From assembly GCF_016583565.1 (NCBI RefSeq), contig NZ_NRRF01000006.1, positions 1-64,000 on the forward strand: a DNA stretch of 64,000 nucleotides. The letters run 5' to 3'. The DNA is from Thiocystis violacea (lineage in GTDB: Bacteria > Pseudomonadota > Gammaproteobacteria > Chromatiales > Chromatiaceae). Positions 29,417 through 37,978 of the stretch are shown piece by piece. The position numbers were made by a program, and so were the translations under genes. How positions within the stretch are numbered: the stretch's first letter is position 1; the number at the start of each line of letters is the position of its first letter. The notes under the pieces were generated by a model. It did no database searches. It saw only the letters and a program-made list of their open reading frames with translations, and had not been told where the DNA came from.

Positions 29417-30901
29417 ATGAAGCAATCCATCCAGCTTCGCCTCAGCCAGCACCTCACCATGACGCCCCAGTTGCAGCAGGCGATCAAGCTGCTGCAACTG
29501 TCGACGCTCGAACTCCAACAGGAGATCCAGGAGGCGCTCGAGACCAACCTCATGCTCGAGGAAGGTGACGAGGCCGATCGCTTCAACGCCGCCGACGACC
29601 TGGACATGCGGCTCCCGCAGCCGGAGAAGGCCGAGACCACACAGGCCGAGCAGGACCTCAAAGTCGACCGCGAAGTCCGTGGCGAGTCCAACGAGATGCC
29701 GGAGGAGCTTGCGGTGGACACGCAATGGGCGGATGTCTACGACAGCTACCTGCCGACCACCTCGCACGGGACGGACGACGGCTCCGACTTCGACCCCTTC
29801 GCTCAGCAGAGCCGCCCGCAGACGCTCCAGGACCACCTCGCCTGGCAGCTCAACCTCAGCCGACTGAGCGAACGCGACTTCATGATCGCTCAGGCCGTGA
29901 TCGATGCCATCGACGCGGGCGGCTACTTGCGCAGCGATGTCGATGAGCTGCTTGCCACCATCGACAACGCACAGATCAGCCGCGAGGAGGTCGCGACCCA
30001 GATCCATCGTGTCCAGTCGCTCGACCCATCCGGCGTCGGCGCCCGCACGATTCAGGAATGCCTGCTCATTCAGCTGCGTCAGCTGCCCACCGCCACACCC
30101 AGCAGAGATCAAGCCATCGCCATCTGCGCCGACGGCTTCGAGCACCTGCCCAGGGGCGACATCAACGCCCTGGTGCGCCAGCTGAAGCTGTCCGAAGAGG
30201 AGATCGCCGCCGCGCTGGAGCTGATCCGCAGCCTCAACCCCAGGCCCGGCAGCTTGATCGAAGACGCGCCACCGGAGTACGTTGTTCCGGACATCTTCGT
30301 GCGCAGGCGAGAGGGGCGCTGGCACGTCGAGCTGAACGCGGAATCGACACCCAAGCTGCGCGTGAATGCGGACTACGCGCGATTGATTCGCCGTTCCGAC
30401 CAGAGCGCGGACAGCAGCACGCTCAAGAGTCATCTGCAGGAGGCGCGCTGGTTCATCAAGAGCTTGGCCAGCCGCAACGACACCGTGCTGCGAGTGGGCT
30501 CGAAGATCGTCGAAATGCAGCAGGACTTCTTCGAGCATGGCGATGAGGGCATGCGGCCCATGGTGCTGCGTGACATCGCCGAGGCGCTGGAGCTGCACGA
30601 ATCGACCGTCTCACGCGTGACCACGCAGAAATACATGCACACCCCGCGCGGCACCTTCGAGTTCAAATATTTCTTTTCTTCCCACGTCAATACAGCATCT
30701 GGCGGCGAGTGCTCATCCACAGCCATTCGTGCCCTGATCCGCAAACTGATCGCTGGCGAGTCGACAAAAAAGCCGCTCAGCGACAGCAAGATTGCCCAAG
30801 AACTGGGTAATCAGGGTATAAATGTGGCGCGGCGAACAGTCGCCAAATACCGCGAGGCAATGGGTATCCCACCCTCGAACGAGCGCAAACGCCTGGCTTG
30901 A
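29417..30901 (+). CDS. rpoN: RNA polymerase sigma-54 factor
   Basis: The 494-residue protein has region I (QLRLSQHLTMTPQLQQAIKLLQLSTLELQQEI, here in parts), an acidic region II, the core-binding region and the C-terminal RpoN box ARRTVAKYREAMGIP. It needs enhancer-binding activators for open-complex formation. Its place between lptB and hpf/ptsN is conserved in gammaproteobacteria. The 170-base gap after lptB suggests its own promoter. Confidence 0.96.
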   Translation: MKQSIQLRLSQHLTMTPQLQQAIKLLQLSTLELQQEIQEALETNLMLEEGDEADRFNAADDLDMRLPQPEKAETTQAEQDLKVDREVRGESNEMPEELAVDTQWADVYDSYLPTTSHGTDDGSDFDPFAQQSRPQTLQDHLAWQLNLSRLSERDFMIAQAVIDAIDAGGYLRSDVDELLATIDNAQISREEVATQIHRVQSLDPSGVGARTIQECLLIQLRQLPTATPSRDQAIAICADGFEHLPRGDINALVRQLKLSEEEIAAALELIRSLNPRPGSLIEDAPPEYVVPDIFVRRREGRWHVELNAESTPKLRVNADYARLIRRSDQSADSSTLKSHLQEARWFIKSLASRNDTVLRVGSKIVEMQQDFFEHGDEGMRPMVLRDIAEALELHESTVSRVTTQKYMHTPRGTFEFKYFFSSHVNTASGGECSSTAIRALIRKLIAGESTKKPLSDSKIAQELGNQGINVARRTVAKYREAMGIPPSNERKRLA

Positions 30902-30930
30902 CAGGCCGTTTGAACCTTTGAAGGAGTCAC

Positions 30931-31257
30931 ATGATGCAGATCAACCTGACGGGTCACCACATCGACGTCACCGATGCACTGAAGACATACGTCGACAGTA
31001 AATTCGAGCGTCTCGCACGGCATTTCGACCACGTCATCAACGCCCATGTCGTTCTCAGCGTCGAGAAGCTCGCGCAGAAGGCAGAGGCAACGCTCCACAT
31101 CAATGGGGGCAAGGTATTTGCCGACTCCGTCCATGAGGACATGTACGCGGCCATCGACGGCCTGATCGACAAGCTGGACCGGCAGGTTCTCCGCTACAAG
31201 GAGAAGAAGAGCAGCCATCGCAGCGGCCCGACGAAGATCCTAGAGGCCGAGGAGTGA
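30931..31257 (+). CDS. hpf: Ribosome hibernation promoting factor
   Basis: The 108-residue S30AE/HPF-type protein (MQINLTGHHIDVTDALKTYV, then EATLHINGGKVFADSVHEDMYAAIDGLIDKL in parts) binds the 30S subunit in stationary phase and stabilises 100S dimers. It is the short form, lacking the dimerisation tail. AAGGAG precedes two consecutive ATGs (30931 and 30934). A strong terminator follows at 31311. Confidence 0.93.
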   Translation: MMQINLTGHHIDVTDALKTYVDSKFERLARHFDHVINAHVVLSVEKLAQKAEATLHINGGKVFADSVHEDMYAAIDGLIDKLDRQVLRYKEKKSSHRSGPTKILEAEE

Positions 31258-31599
31258 CCGCGAGCGCGCCTTCAGGCTGAAAGCGGCGTATCCTTAACGG
31301 GTGATCGCAGCACCCCGAACGGGGCAGACCGACCGTTCGGGGTGTTTTGCATTGAGACGCCGACAGACGGACACAATAAGCATCGGGATACGGCAACCAC
31401 CCCGATACGGCAACCACCTCGGGTAGCGCGCAGGACTCGGCGGCCCCTTGCGCAATGGCACGGGGAATGCCGGACCAATCGCGTAGACACGCAAGAGCAG
31501 ACACCTATGAGCGGAAATCGATACTCTGCACCGGCTTGGGAGAGCAGCACCCCGAGCGATGGACGTTGGTGGGCGCGCTAGTGCCTAGGAGTCGGCCCC
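31258..31599. other. Intergenic region hpf/ptsN
   Basis: Holds the terminator at 31311 and, at 31381-31420, two near-identical tandem copies of CGATACGGCAACCACC (first copy GGATACGG). I see no gene. Transcription of ptsN probably starts anew downstream. Confidence 0.5.
31311..31348 (+). terminator. Rho-independent terminator after hpf
   Basis: A perfect 12-bp stem (CACCCCGAACGG with CCGTTCGGGGTG), 10-base loop and TTTT tail. It ends the kdsD-to-hpf transcript. Confidence 0.92.
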
Positions 31600-32049
31600 A
31601 TGTTCAGCCCTGACCTCATCAGTGAAGCCCGCATCGGCTGCGGCATGGAGATCGCCAGCAAGAAACGGCTGCTCGAGACACTGGCCGAGCTGCTGGCGAG
31701 CGAGCACCCGCGCTTGCAGACCGAGATCGTCTTCGAGCGCCTGCTCGAGCGCGAACGTCTCGGCAGCACCGGGCTCGGACATGGCATTGCGCTGCCCCAT
31801 GCTCGGCTGAAGGACATCACGGAGGTCCTCGGCGCCTTCGTGCAGACCGTCCAGGGCGTCGACTACGATGCCACCGACGGCGAGCCGGTCGACCTCGCCT
31901 TCGCGCTGCTGGTCCCCGAGGCCGCCAACGAGGAGCACCTGCACCTGCTCGCCCATCTCGCCAGCCTCTTCAGCGACACCCAAGTTCGCGCACGCCTGCG
32001 TGAGGCGAGCACGGCCGCCGAGCTGCTGCAGGTGCTCAACAACCAATGA
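31600..32049 (+). CDS. ptsN: Nitrogen-PTS enzyme IIA (PtsN)
   Basis: The 149-residue protein accepts phosphate on His67 in GIALPHARL and regulates other proteins instead of transporting sugar. The fold pattern matches EIIA-Ntr (ERERLGSTGLGHGIALPHA, then LVPEAANEEHLHLLAHLA in parts). It is close to rpoN, as usual, and heads a run of PTS regulatory genes without any permease. Confidence 0.94.
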   Translation: MFSPDLISEARIGCGMEIASKKRLLETLAELLASEHPRLQTEIVFERLLERERLGSTGLGHGIALPHARLKDITEVLGAFVQTVQGVDYDATDGEPVDLAFALLVPEAANEEHLHLLAHLASLFSDTQVRARLREASTAAELLQVLNNQ

Positions 32050-32126
32050 TACGCAAGACCCGGTCGGCGCTCAGAGGCCCATTCGGCGCTCAGCACCACG
32101 CGGGCTAAGCGCCTCGGACCTGCGTC

Positions 32127-33089
32127 ATGATCGACAGCCTCCAATCCGTCGTCGACCAGACCGGGCCGCAGCTCAAGCTGCGCTGGCTGACGGCAGTGCC
32201 AGCGCGCGAGCTGCCGTTGCGCGGGGACGCCCCCGAGCAAGCCCAGCACTCCCTCATCGGGTCGCTGAACTGCATCCACCCGAATCGTCTCCAGGTCATC
32301 GGCCGCCCTGAGCAGCTCTACCTCAAGACCCTGGGCAGCACCGCCTACGGCGAGACCATCAACAAGCTCTTCGCGGACCGCCCCGCGGCGGTCATCTTCA
32401 CCGACGGCATCGAGCCCGACGCCGATATCCGCGAGCGGGCCGCGCATGCGCAAACGCCGCTACTCGGCTCCTCGCTGGGCGATCAAGATCTGATCAACCA
32501 CCTGCGCTACTTCCTGACGCACGCGCTGGCCGAGCGCAAGACGCTGCACGGCGTCTTCATCGAGGTGCTGGGCATGGGCGTCCTCTTGATCGGGGATCCC
32601 GCGGTCGGCAAGAGCGAACTCGCGCTGGACCTCATCACCCGAGGCCATCGCATCATCGCCGACGACGCCCCCAGATTCGCGCGCATCGCGCCAGAGGTGG
32701 TCGAAGGCACCTGCCCGGAGACGCTCCGCGACTTCCTGGAGGTCCGCGGCCTGGGCATCCTCAATATCCGCGCCATGTTTGGCGAGGGCGCAGTCATGCG
32801 TAACAAGACGCTCAATCTGATCATCGATCTCCAGCCGCTGGATCACCAGCAGCTCGCCTGCATCGACCGGCTCAGCGGGAGCCTCTCGGTGATGAACGTC
32901 CTGGGTTTGGCCGTGCCCAAGATCACCATGCCGGTCGCGCCCGGCCGCAACCTGGCGATCCTGGTAGAGGCCGCCGTCAGACACCAAATCCTCAGAATCC
33001 GAGGCTATGATGCGGGGGTCGATTTCATCGACCGTCAAGCACGCGCCATCGGCCAGGACCGACCGGATCCACCCGGCACCCGGCGTTAA
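32127..33089 (+). CDS. hprK: HPr kinase/phosphorylase
   Basis: Phosphorylates or dephosphorylates a serine on HPr in response to metabolites. The 320-residue chain has the P-loop GDPAVGKS (156-163), the catalytic His141 after the N domain, and the family signature EVRGLGILNIRAMFG. It is typical of Firmicutes and found in some proteobacteria, but absent from enteric gammaproteobacteria. The HPr gene downstream keeps the target Ser46, so the pair is likely functional. Confidence 0.93.
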   Translation: MIDSLQSVVDQTGPQLKLRWLTAVPARELPLRGDAPEQAQHSLIGSLNCIHPNRLQVIGRPEQLYLKTLGSTAYGETINKLFADRPAAVIFTDGIEPDADIRERAAHAQTPLLGSSLGDQDLINHLRYFLTHALAERKTLHGVFIEVLGMGVLLIGDPAVGKSELALDLITRGHRIIADDAPRFARIAPEVVEGTCPETLRDFLEVRGLGILNIRAMFGEGAVMRNKTLNLIIDLQPLDHQQLACIDRLSGSLSVMNVLGLAVPKITMPVAPGRNLAILVEAAVRHQILRIRGYDAGVDFIDRQARAIGQDRPDPPGTRR

Positions 33090-33146
33090 GGACGCGCGCC
33101 TCGGCACCACGGCCGACATCTCTCAGCCTCACACACAGCACGCGCC

Positions 33147-34004
33147 ATGAAACTGGTCATCCTCAGCGGCCTGTCCGGGTCTGGAAAGAGCATCGCTCTG
33201 CATACGCTCGAAGACCTGGGCTTCTACTGCATCGACAATCTGCCGATCTTCCTGCTCGAAGACCTCGTCCAGGGACTCGACAAGGCACTCGATGAAGCCT
33301 TTGCCAACACGGCCGTCGGGGTCGACGCCCGCAGCAACCCGGATGCACTCCAGCGCCTGCCGGAGTTGGTGCGCTCCGCACAGTCCAGCGGCATCGACTG
33401 CCAGATGCTCTTCCTCGAAACGGATACGGATACGCTGATCCGCCGCTTCAGCGAGACGCGGCGCAAACACCCGCTGACGCGGGGAGACCGCTCGTTGCGC
33501 GAGGCAATCGCACTCGAACAGACGCTGCTCGAACCGATTCGGCGCAGTGCGGACGTCTTGATCGACACCACCCAGACCAATGTCCATGAGCTGCGCGACC
33601 GGGTGCGCGGCTGGCTGGTCGGCAGCACCTCGCCCAAGGTCTCCATTCTGCTCAAGTCATTCGGCTTCAAGCACGGCGTTCCGCAAGACGTCGACTTCGT
33701 CTTCGATGTCCGCTGCCTACCCAACCCCCACTGGCAACCCGAGCTGCGGGTGCTGTCCGGACTCGATCCTCAGGTGGCGCAGTTCCTGGAAGCCAGCCCG
33801 GCGGTCCTCTCCATGCGCGATGACCTGACGCGCTTCTTCGAGCGTTGGATCCCGCTCTTCGAGACGGACGGCCGCAGCTACCTGACGATCGCGATCGGCT
33901 GCACCGGCGGGCAACACCGCTCGGTCTACATGACGGAGGCGCTCAGCCGGCATTTCGAGGCGCTCGGCCACAAGGTCATGGTGCGCCATCGGGAGCTCTC
34001 ATGA
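33147..34004 (+). CDS. rapZ: RNase adapter protein RapZ
   Basis: The 285-residue P-loop protein has GLSGSGKS (8-15), DVRCLPNPHW and the C-terminal GCTGGQHRSVYM. In E. coli it binds GlmZ/GlmY small RNAs and guides RNase E, controlling amino-sugar synthesis. The stop overlaps the next start as ATGA. Confidence 0.94.
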   Translation: MKLVILSGLSGSGKSIALHTLEDLGFYCIDNLPIFLLEDLVQGLDKALDEAFANTAVGVDARSNPDALQRLPELVRSAQSSGIDCQMLFLETDTDTLIRRFSETRRKHPLTRGDRSLREAIALEQTLLEPIRRSADVLIDTTQTNVHELRDRVRGWLVGSTSPKVSILLKSFGFKHGVPQDVDFVFDVRCLPNPHWQPELRVLSGLDPQVAQFLEASPAVLSMRDDLTRFFERWIPLFETDGRSYLTIAIGCTGGQHRSVYMTEALSRHFEALGHKVMVRHRELS

Positions 34005-34399
34005 GCGTCGGGATTCTGCTGCTCACGCATCGGCCGCTTGCGGGCGACCTCTTGCGCATCGCGAGCGACATCCTCGGCGGCCGGCCCAGCGCGGTCGAGA
34101 TCCTTGAAGTCATCAACGACACACCCTGCGAGCGCGTGCTCGCCGATGCCCGGCGTCTGGCCGACGGCCTGGACGCCGGCGACGGGGTGCTGGTGCTCAC
34201 CGACCTCTATGGCGCAACCCCCGCCAACATCGCGCTTGCGCTCTGCGAGTGCCATCCCCGCATTCGCGCGCTCGCCGGGGTGAATGTGCCGATGCTGCTG
34301 AAGGCACTCAACTACGCCAACCTCGATCTGAACGCAGTCGTCGACAAGGCCCTGCAGGGAGGACGCGACGGCGTGCGTCTCTGCGCGCCGCCCGAGTAG
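34001..34399 (+). CDS. PTS system mannose-type IIA component
   Basis: The 132-residue protein carries the phosphorylatable His10 in LLLTHRPLAGDLL and the EIIA-Man pattern VLVLTDLYGATPANIA. No IIB, IIC or IID gene is nearby, so it is probably a regulatory phosphate acceptor. Translation is coupled to rapZ by a 4-base overlap. Confidence 0.9.
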   Translation: MSVGILLLTHRPLAGDLLRIASDILGGRPSAVEILEVINDTPCERVLADARRLADGLDAGDGVLVLTDLYGATPANIALALCECHPRIRALAGVNVPMLLKALNYANLDLNAVVDKALQGGRDGVRLCAPPE

Positions 34400-34504
34400 C
34401 GGTCGGCGCTCGATCCGGTCATGCGATTCGATCCGGCACGCTACTCGATCAGGCACGCCAATTGATTAGGCACTAGGCTTATACCCATCAGGATGTCACG
34501 CGGG

Positions 34505-34774
34505 ATGATTCGGAAAGACTTCGAGATTTGCAACAAGCTCGGGCTGCATGCGCGTGCGGCAGCAAAACTGGTGCAGTGTGCGACAGGCTTCGAAAGCCAG
34601 ATCGACATCGCGCGACGCGGCCAAAGCGTCAACTGCAAGAGCATCATGGGCGTCATGATGCTGGCGGCCAGCAAGGGCACGACGGTGACGGTCGAAGCGC
34701 AGGGCAACGACGAGGAGGCGGCCATCATGGCGATCGAGACACTGATTCGCGAACGCTTCGGAGAGCCCGAGTGA
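34505..34774 (+). CDS. ptsH: Phosphocarrier protein HPr
   Basis: The 89-residue protein has His15 (GLHARAAAKL) phosphorylated by enzyme I and Ser46 in NCKSIMGVMM, the site used by HprK. The Pro after HAR in most HPr proteins is Ala here, as in NPr-like variants. The ATG at 34505 gives the family length; an ATG at 34493 would add four residues. The stop overlaps the GTG of enzyme I. Confidence 0.9.
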   Translation: MIRKDFEICNKLGLHARAAAKLVQCATGFESQIDIARRGQSVNCKSIMGVMMLAASKGTTVTVEAQGNDEEAAIMAIETLIRERFGEPE

Positions 34775-36513
34775 CACTGGCCTTCCAAGGGATCGGCATC
34801 GCGCCCGCCTGCTCGATCGCCCTGGGTCCAGCCTTCATCGATGCCCGCGGACGCGTCGGCGCCGCGCACTCCAGTATCAGCTCCGAGCAAGTCCCCGCGG
34901 AGATCGCGCGTTTCGATCTCGCCGTCACCGCGGCGCGACGCGCCTTGCAGAGGGTGCGCGCCCAGATCCCGCGCAACACCCCAGTCAAGGTCGCCGAATT
35001 CATCGACGCCCATCTCCTGATGCTCGAGGACGCCGCCCTGGTCGATGAGGTCCGGCGCATCGTCGCCGACGAGCGCTGCAACGCCGAATGGGCCTTACAG
35101 ATCCATGGCGACACCCTGGTCGAGGTGTTCGAGCAGATGGACGACCCCTATCTGCGCACCCGCCGCGACGACATCGAGCATGTGGTCCACCAGATCCAGA
35201 CCCATCTGCGCGACGACGCCCCGCACACCCGCCTGGAGGAGCAGGACCTCCAGGGCGTCGTGGTGGTCGCCCGGGATCTGACGCCGGCGGATGCCATTCT
35301 GCTGAAACATCGCGGCGCCGCCGCCTTCGTGACCGAGTTCGGCGGCCCCATGTCGCACACGGCGATTCTCGCGCGCAGCCTGGGTGTGCCCGCCGTCATG
35401 GGCATTCACGAGATCACGCGCTATCTGCGCTCGGGCGAGCCCCTGGTGGTGGATGGCGAAACCGGCACCGTCCTCGCCAAGGCCGACGAGTCGACCCTGG
35501 AGTACTATCGCCAACGACTGCGCGCCATCGAGGCCCGCCAGCGCCGACTACGGGACATCGTCGACCAACCGGCCAAGACGCGCAACGGCGTCCTCATCAG
35601 CCTTCAGGCCAATCTCGAGCTGCCGGAGGACGTCGACATCGCGCGCGCCAACGGCATCTCCGGAGTCGGTCTCTATCGCACGGAATTCCTCTACATGAAT
35701 CGCAAGGATCTGCCCGACGAGGCGGAGCACTTGGCGACCTATGCCGCCCTGGTGGCGGATCTCGACGGCATTCCGCTTACCATCCGCACCCTGGATCTCG
35801 GCATCGACAAACGCGCCGACGGCCTCTCCGCCTGCGGGTCGGGCGCCTGCAATCCAGCCCTGGGGCTGCGCGCCCTCAGGCTCTGCCTCAAAGAGCCGGC
35901 GCTCTTCCGACCACAGCTGCGGGCCATCCTGCGCGCCGCCGCACTCGGACCAGTGCGCTTGATGCTGCCCCTGGTCACCAACGTCCAGGAGATCGACACC
36001 GTGCTCGCCTTGCTCGCCGAGCTCAAGCGCGAGCTACATGCACAGGGCCTGGCCTACGACGACGACCTGCCCGTCGGCGCCATGATCGAAGTCCCCGCGG
36101 CAGCGCTCGCCGCCCGAGCCATCGCGCGGCGGGTGGACTTCCTTTCCATCGGCACCAACGATCTGGCGCAGTACACGCTGGCGGTGGATCGGCTGGACGA
36201 TTCGGTCAACTACCTCTTCGACCCCATCCATCCAGCCATCCTCAGATTGATCCGCATGATCATCGACGCCGGAAACGGTGCCGGCATCGCCGTCAGCATG
36301 TGCGGCGAAATGGCTGGCGACACCCGCTTCACGCGCCTGCTGCTAGGCATGGGGCTGCGTGAATTCAGCATGCAGCCCGGCGCCATCCTCGACGTCAAAG
36401 AGATCCTCCTGCAGGTCGACACCGAGGATCTGCAGCGGCGCACCGCCCGACTCTTCACCCACCTCGACGACACCCATCCCGCCCGCCTGCTCGACACCTT
36501 GAATCAGGACTGA
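34771..36513 (+). CDS. ptsI: Phosphoenolpyruvate-protein phosphotransferase (enzyme I)
   Basis: Transfers phosphate from PEP to HPr. The 580-residue chain has the active His196 in GGPMSHTAILARS and the C-terminal PEP-binding TIM barrel (SIGTNDLAQYTLAVDR, MCGEMAGD). It lacks the N-terminal GAF domain of PtsP. It starts at GTG 34771, which overlaps the HPr stop as GTGA. With HPr and HprK it forms a complete signalling chain. Confidence 0.95.
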   Translation: MTLAFQGIGIAPACSIALGPAFIDARGRVGAAHSSISSEQVPAEIARFDLAVTAARRALQRVRAQIPRNTPVKVAEFIDAHLLMLEDAALVDEVRRIVADERCNAEWALQIHGDTLVEVFEQMDDPYLRTRRDDIEHVVHQIQTHLRDDAPHTRLEEQDLQGVVVVARDLTPADAILLKHRGAAAFVTEFGGPMSHTAILARSLGVPAVMGIHEITRYLRSGEPLVVDGETGTVLAKADESTLEYYRQRLRAIEARQRRLRDIVDQPAKTRNGVLISLQANLELPEDVDIARANGISGVGLYRTEFLYMNRKDLPDEAEHLATYAALVADLDGIPLTIRTLDLGIDKRADGLSACGSGACNPALGLRALRLCLKEPALFRPQLRAILRAAALGPVRLMLPLVTNVQEIDTVLALLAELKRELHAQGLAYDDDLPVGAMIEVPAAALAARAIARRVDFLSIGTNDLAQYTLAVDRLDDSVNYLFDPIHPAILRLIRMIIDAGNGAGIAVSMCGEMAGDTRFTRLLLGMGLREFSMQPGAILDVKEILLQVDTEDLQRRTARLFTHLDDTHPARLLDTLNQD

Positions 36514-36604
36514 GACCGCTCGGAACAGCGCCCCAGCTGTTAGCATAGAGGCACGGCTCTACCCAGACGCCGTCGACCACCCGCGACCCTCAGACAAGGT
36601 GATC

Positions 36605-37966
36605 ATGACTGCCCCTGCCGCCAGCAATCCGGAAACCACGCGTCTCGAAGACCTGCACGACGTCCTCGAGCAGGGCGCCATGCGCAAGGCCGCCCGCATG
36701 CTCAATGCCCTGCAGACGGCCGAGATCGCGCACTTGCTGGAGTCGCTGCCACCCAAGAAGCGCGAGCTGGTCTGGAATCTGGTCGATTCGGAGTACGACG
36801 GCGAGGTTCTGACCTATCTGCACGACGACGTCCGCGAGCACCTGATCGAGCTCATGGACACCGGCGAGCTGGTCGCGGCCGTCGGCAACCTCGATACCGA
36901 CGACCTGGCCGACATCATTCAGGATCTGCCGGTCGCCATCACGCATGAGGTCGTCAAATCGCTCGATCAGCAGCGCCGCGACCGCCTCGAAAAGGCCCTG
37001 TCCTACCCGGAGGACAGCGCCGGCGGCCTCATGAACACGGATACGGTCACGGTGCGCCCAGAGATGACCCTGGACGTGGTGATGCGCTACCTGCGCCGAC
37101 TCAAGGACGGGCTGCCGGACATCACCGATAATCTCATCGTGGTGAACCGAAAGGGTCACTATCTGGGGGTGCTCTACCTGACGGATCTGCTGACGCATGA
37201 CCCTGACGACTCGGTCGCCGAGGCCATGACGCTGGACGTCCAGGCCATCCCGGCCACCTGGAGCGCGCGCGAGGTCTCGACCCGATTCGAGCAGCACGAC
37301 CTGGTGACCGTGCCCGTGGTCGATGAAGACGGCAATCTGCTGGGCCGCATCACGGTCGACGACGTCATGGACGTGATTCGCGAGGAAGCCGACCACCAGT
37401 TCCTCGGTCAAGCCGGTCTGTCCGAAACCGATGACATGTTTGCGCCCGTGCTGTTGAGTGCCCGCCGGCGGGCGCTCTGGCTCGGGGTCAATCTGCTCAC
37501 CGCCTTTCTGGCGGCCTGGGTCATCGGGCAGTTCGAGGCGACCATCCAACAGGTGGTGGCGCTGGCGGTCCTCATGCCCGTCGTCGCCAGCATGGGGGGC
37601 ATCGCCGGGACACAGACGCTGACCCTGACCATCCGGGGCCTCGCCCTGGGTCAGCTGACGTTCGCGAACACGCGCTGGCTGCTGTTCAAGGAGATGGCCG
37701 TGGCGGCGATCAATAGCGTCATCTGGGCACTGGTCGTCGCCCTGATCGCCGAGCTCTGGTTCCACGACACGCGGATCGCCATGGTCATCGCCGCCGCCAT
37801 CAGCATCAACCTGCTGGCCGCCGCCTTTGCCGGCGCCCTGCTCCCCCTGCTGTTGGAGCGTCTGGGGATCGACCCGGCCCTGGCGGGCGGGGTCATCCTG
37901 ACCACGGTCACCGACGTCGTCGGCTTCCTCGCCTTCCTCGGGCTCGCAACCATCTTCCTGCTCTGA
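36605..37966 (+). CDS. mgtE: Magnesium transporter MgtE
   Basis: The 453-residue protein has an N-terminal superhelical domain (about 10-130), two CBS domains (about 135-260) and five membrane segments from about residue 285. The pore region shows PVVASMGGIAGTQTL. The cytoplasmic domains gate the channel by binding Mg2+. AAGG lies just upstream of ATG 36605; GTG 36599 is an alternative. No riboswitch fits in the 90-base gap before it. Confidence 0.94.
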   Translation: MTAPAASNPETTRLEDLHDVLEQGAMRKAARMLNALQTAEIAHLLESLPPKKRELVWNLVDSEYDGEVLTYLHDDVREHLIELMDTGELVAAVGNLDTDDLADIIQDLPVAITHEVVKSLDQQRRDRLEKALSYPEDSAGGLMNTDTVTVRPEMTLDVVMRYLRRLKDGLPDITDNLIVVNRKGHYLGVLYLTDLLTHDPDDSVAEAMTLDVQAIPATWSAREVSTRFEQHDLVTVPVVDEDGNLLGRITVDDVMDVIREEADHQFLGQAGLSETDDMFAPVLLSARRRALWLGVNLLTAFLAAWVIGQFEATIQQVVALAVLMPVVASMGGIAGTQTLTLTIRGLALGQLTFANTRWLLFKEMAVAAINSVIWALVVALIAELWFHDTRIAMVIAAAISINLLAAAFAGALLPLLLERLGIDPALAGGVILTTVTDVVGFLAFLGLATIFLL

Positions 37967-37978
37967 TGCCGCTGGCCT

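Noticed and set aside
36514..36604. Mg2+ riboswitch before mgtE
   Set aside because: The gap is only about 90 bases, too short for the known M-box, and shows no matching structure.
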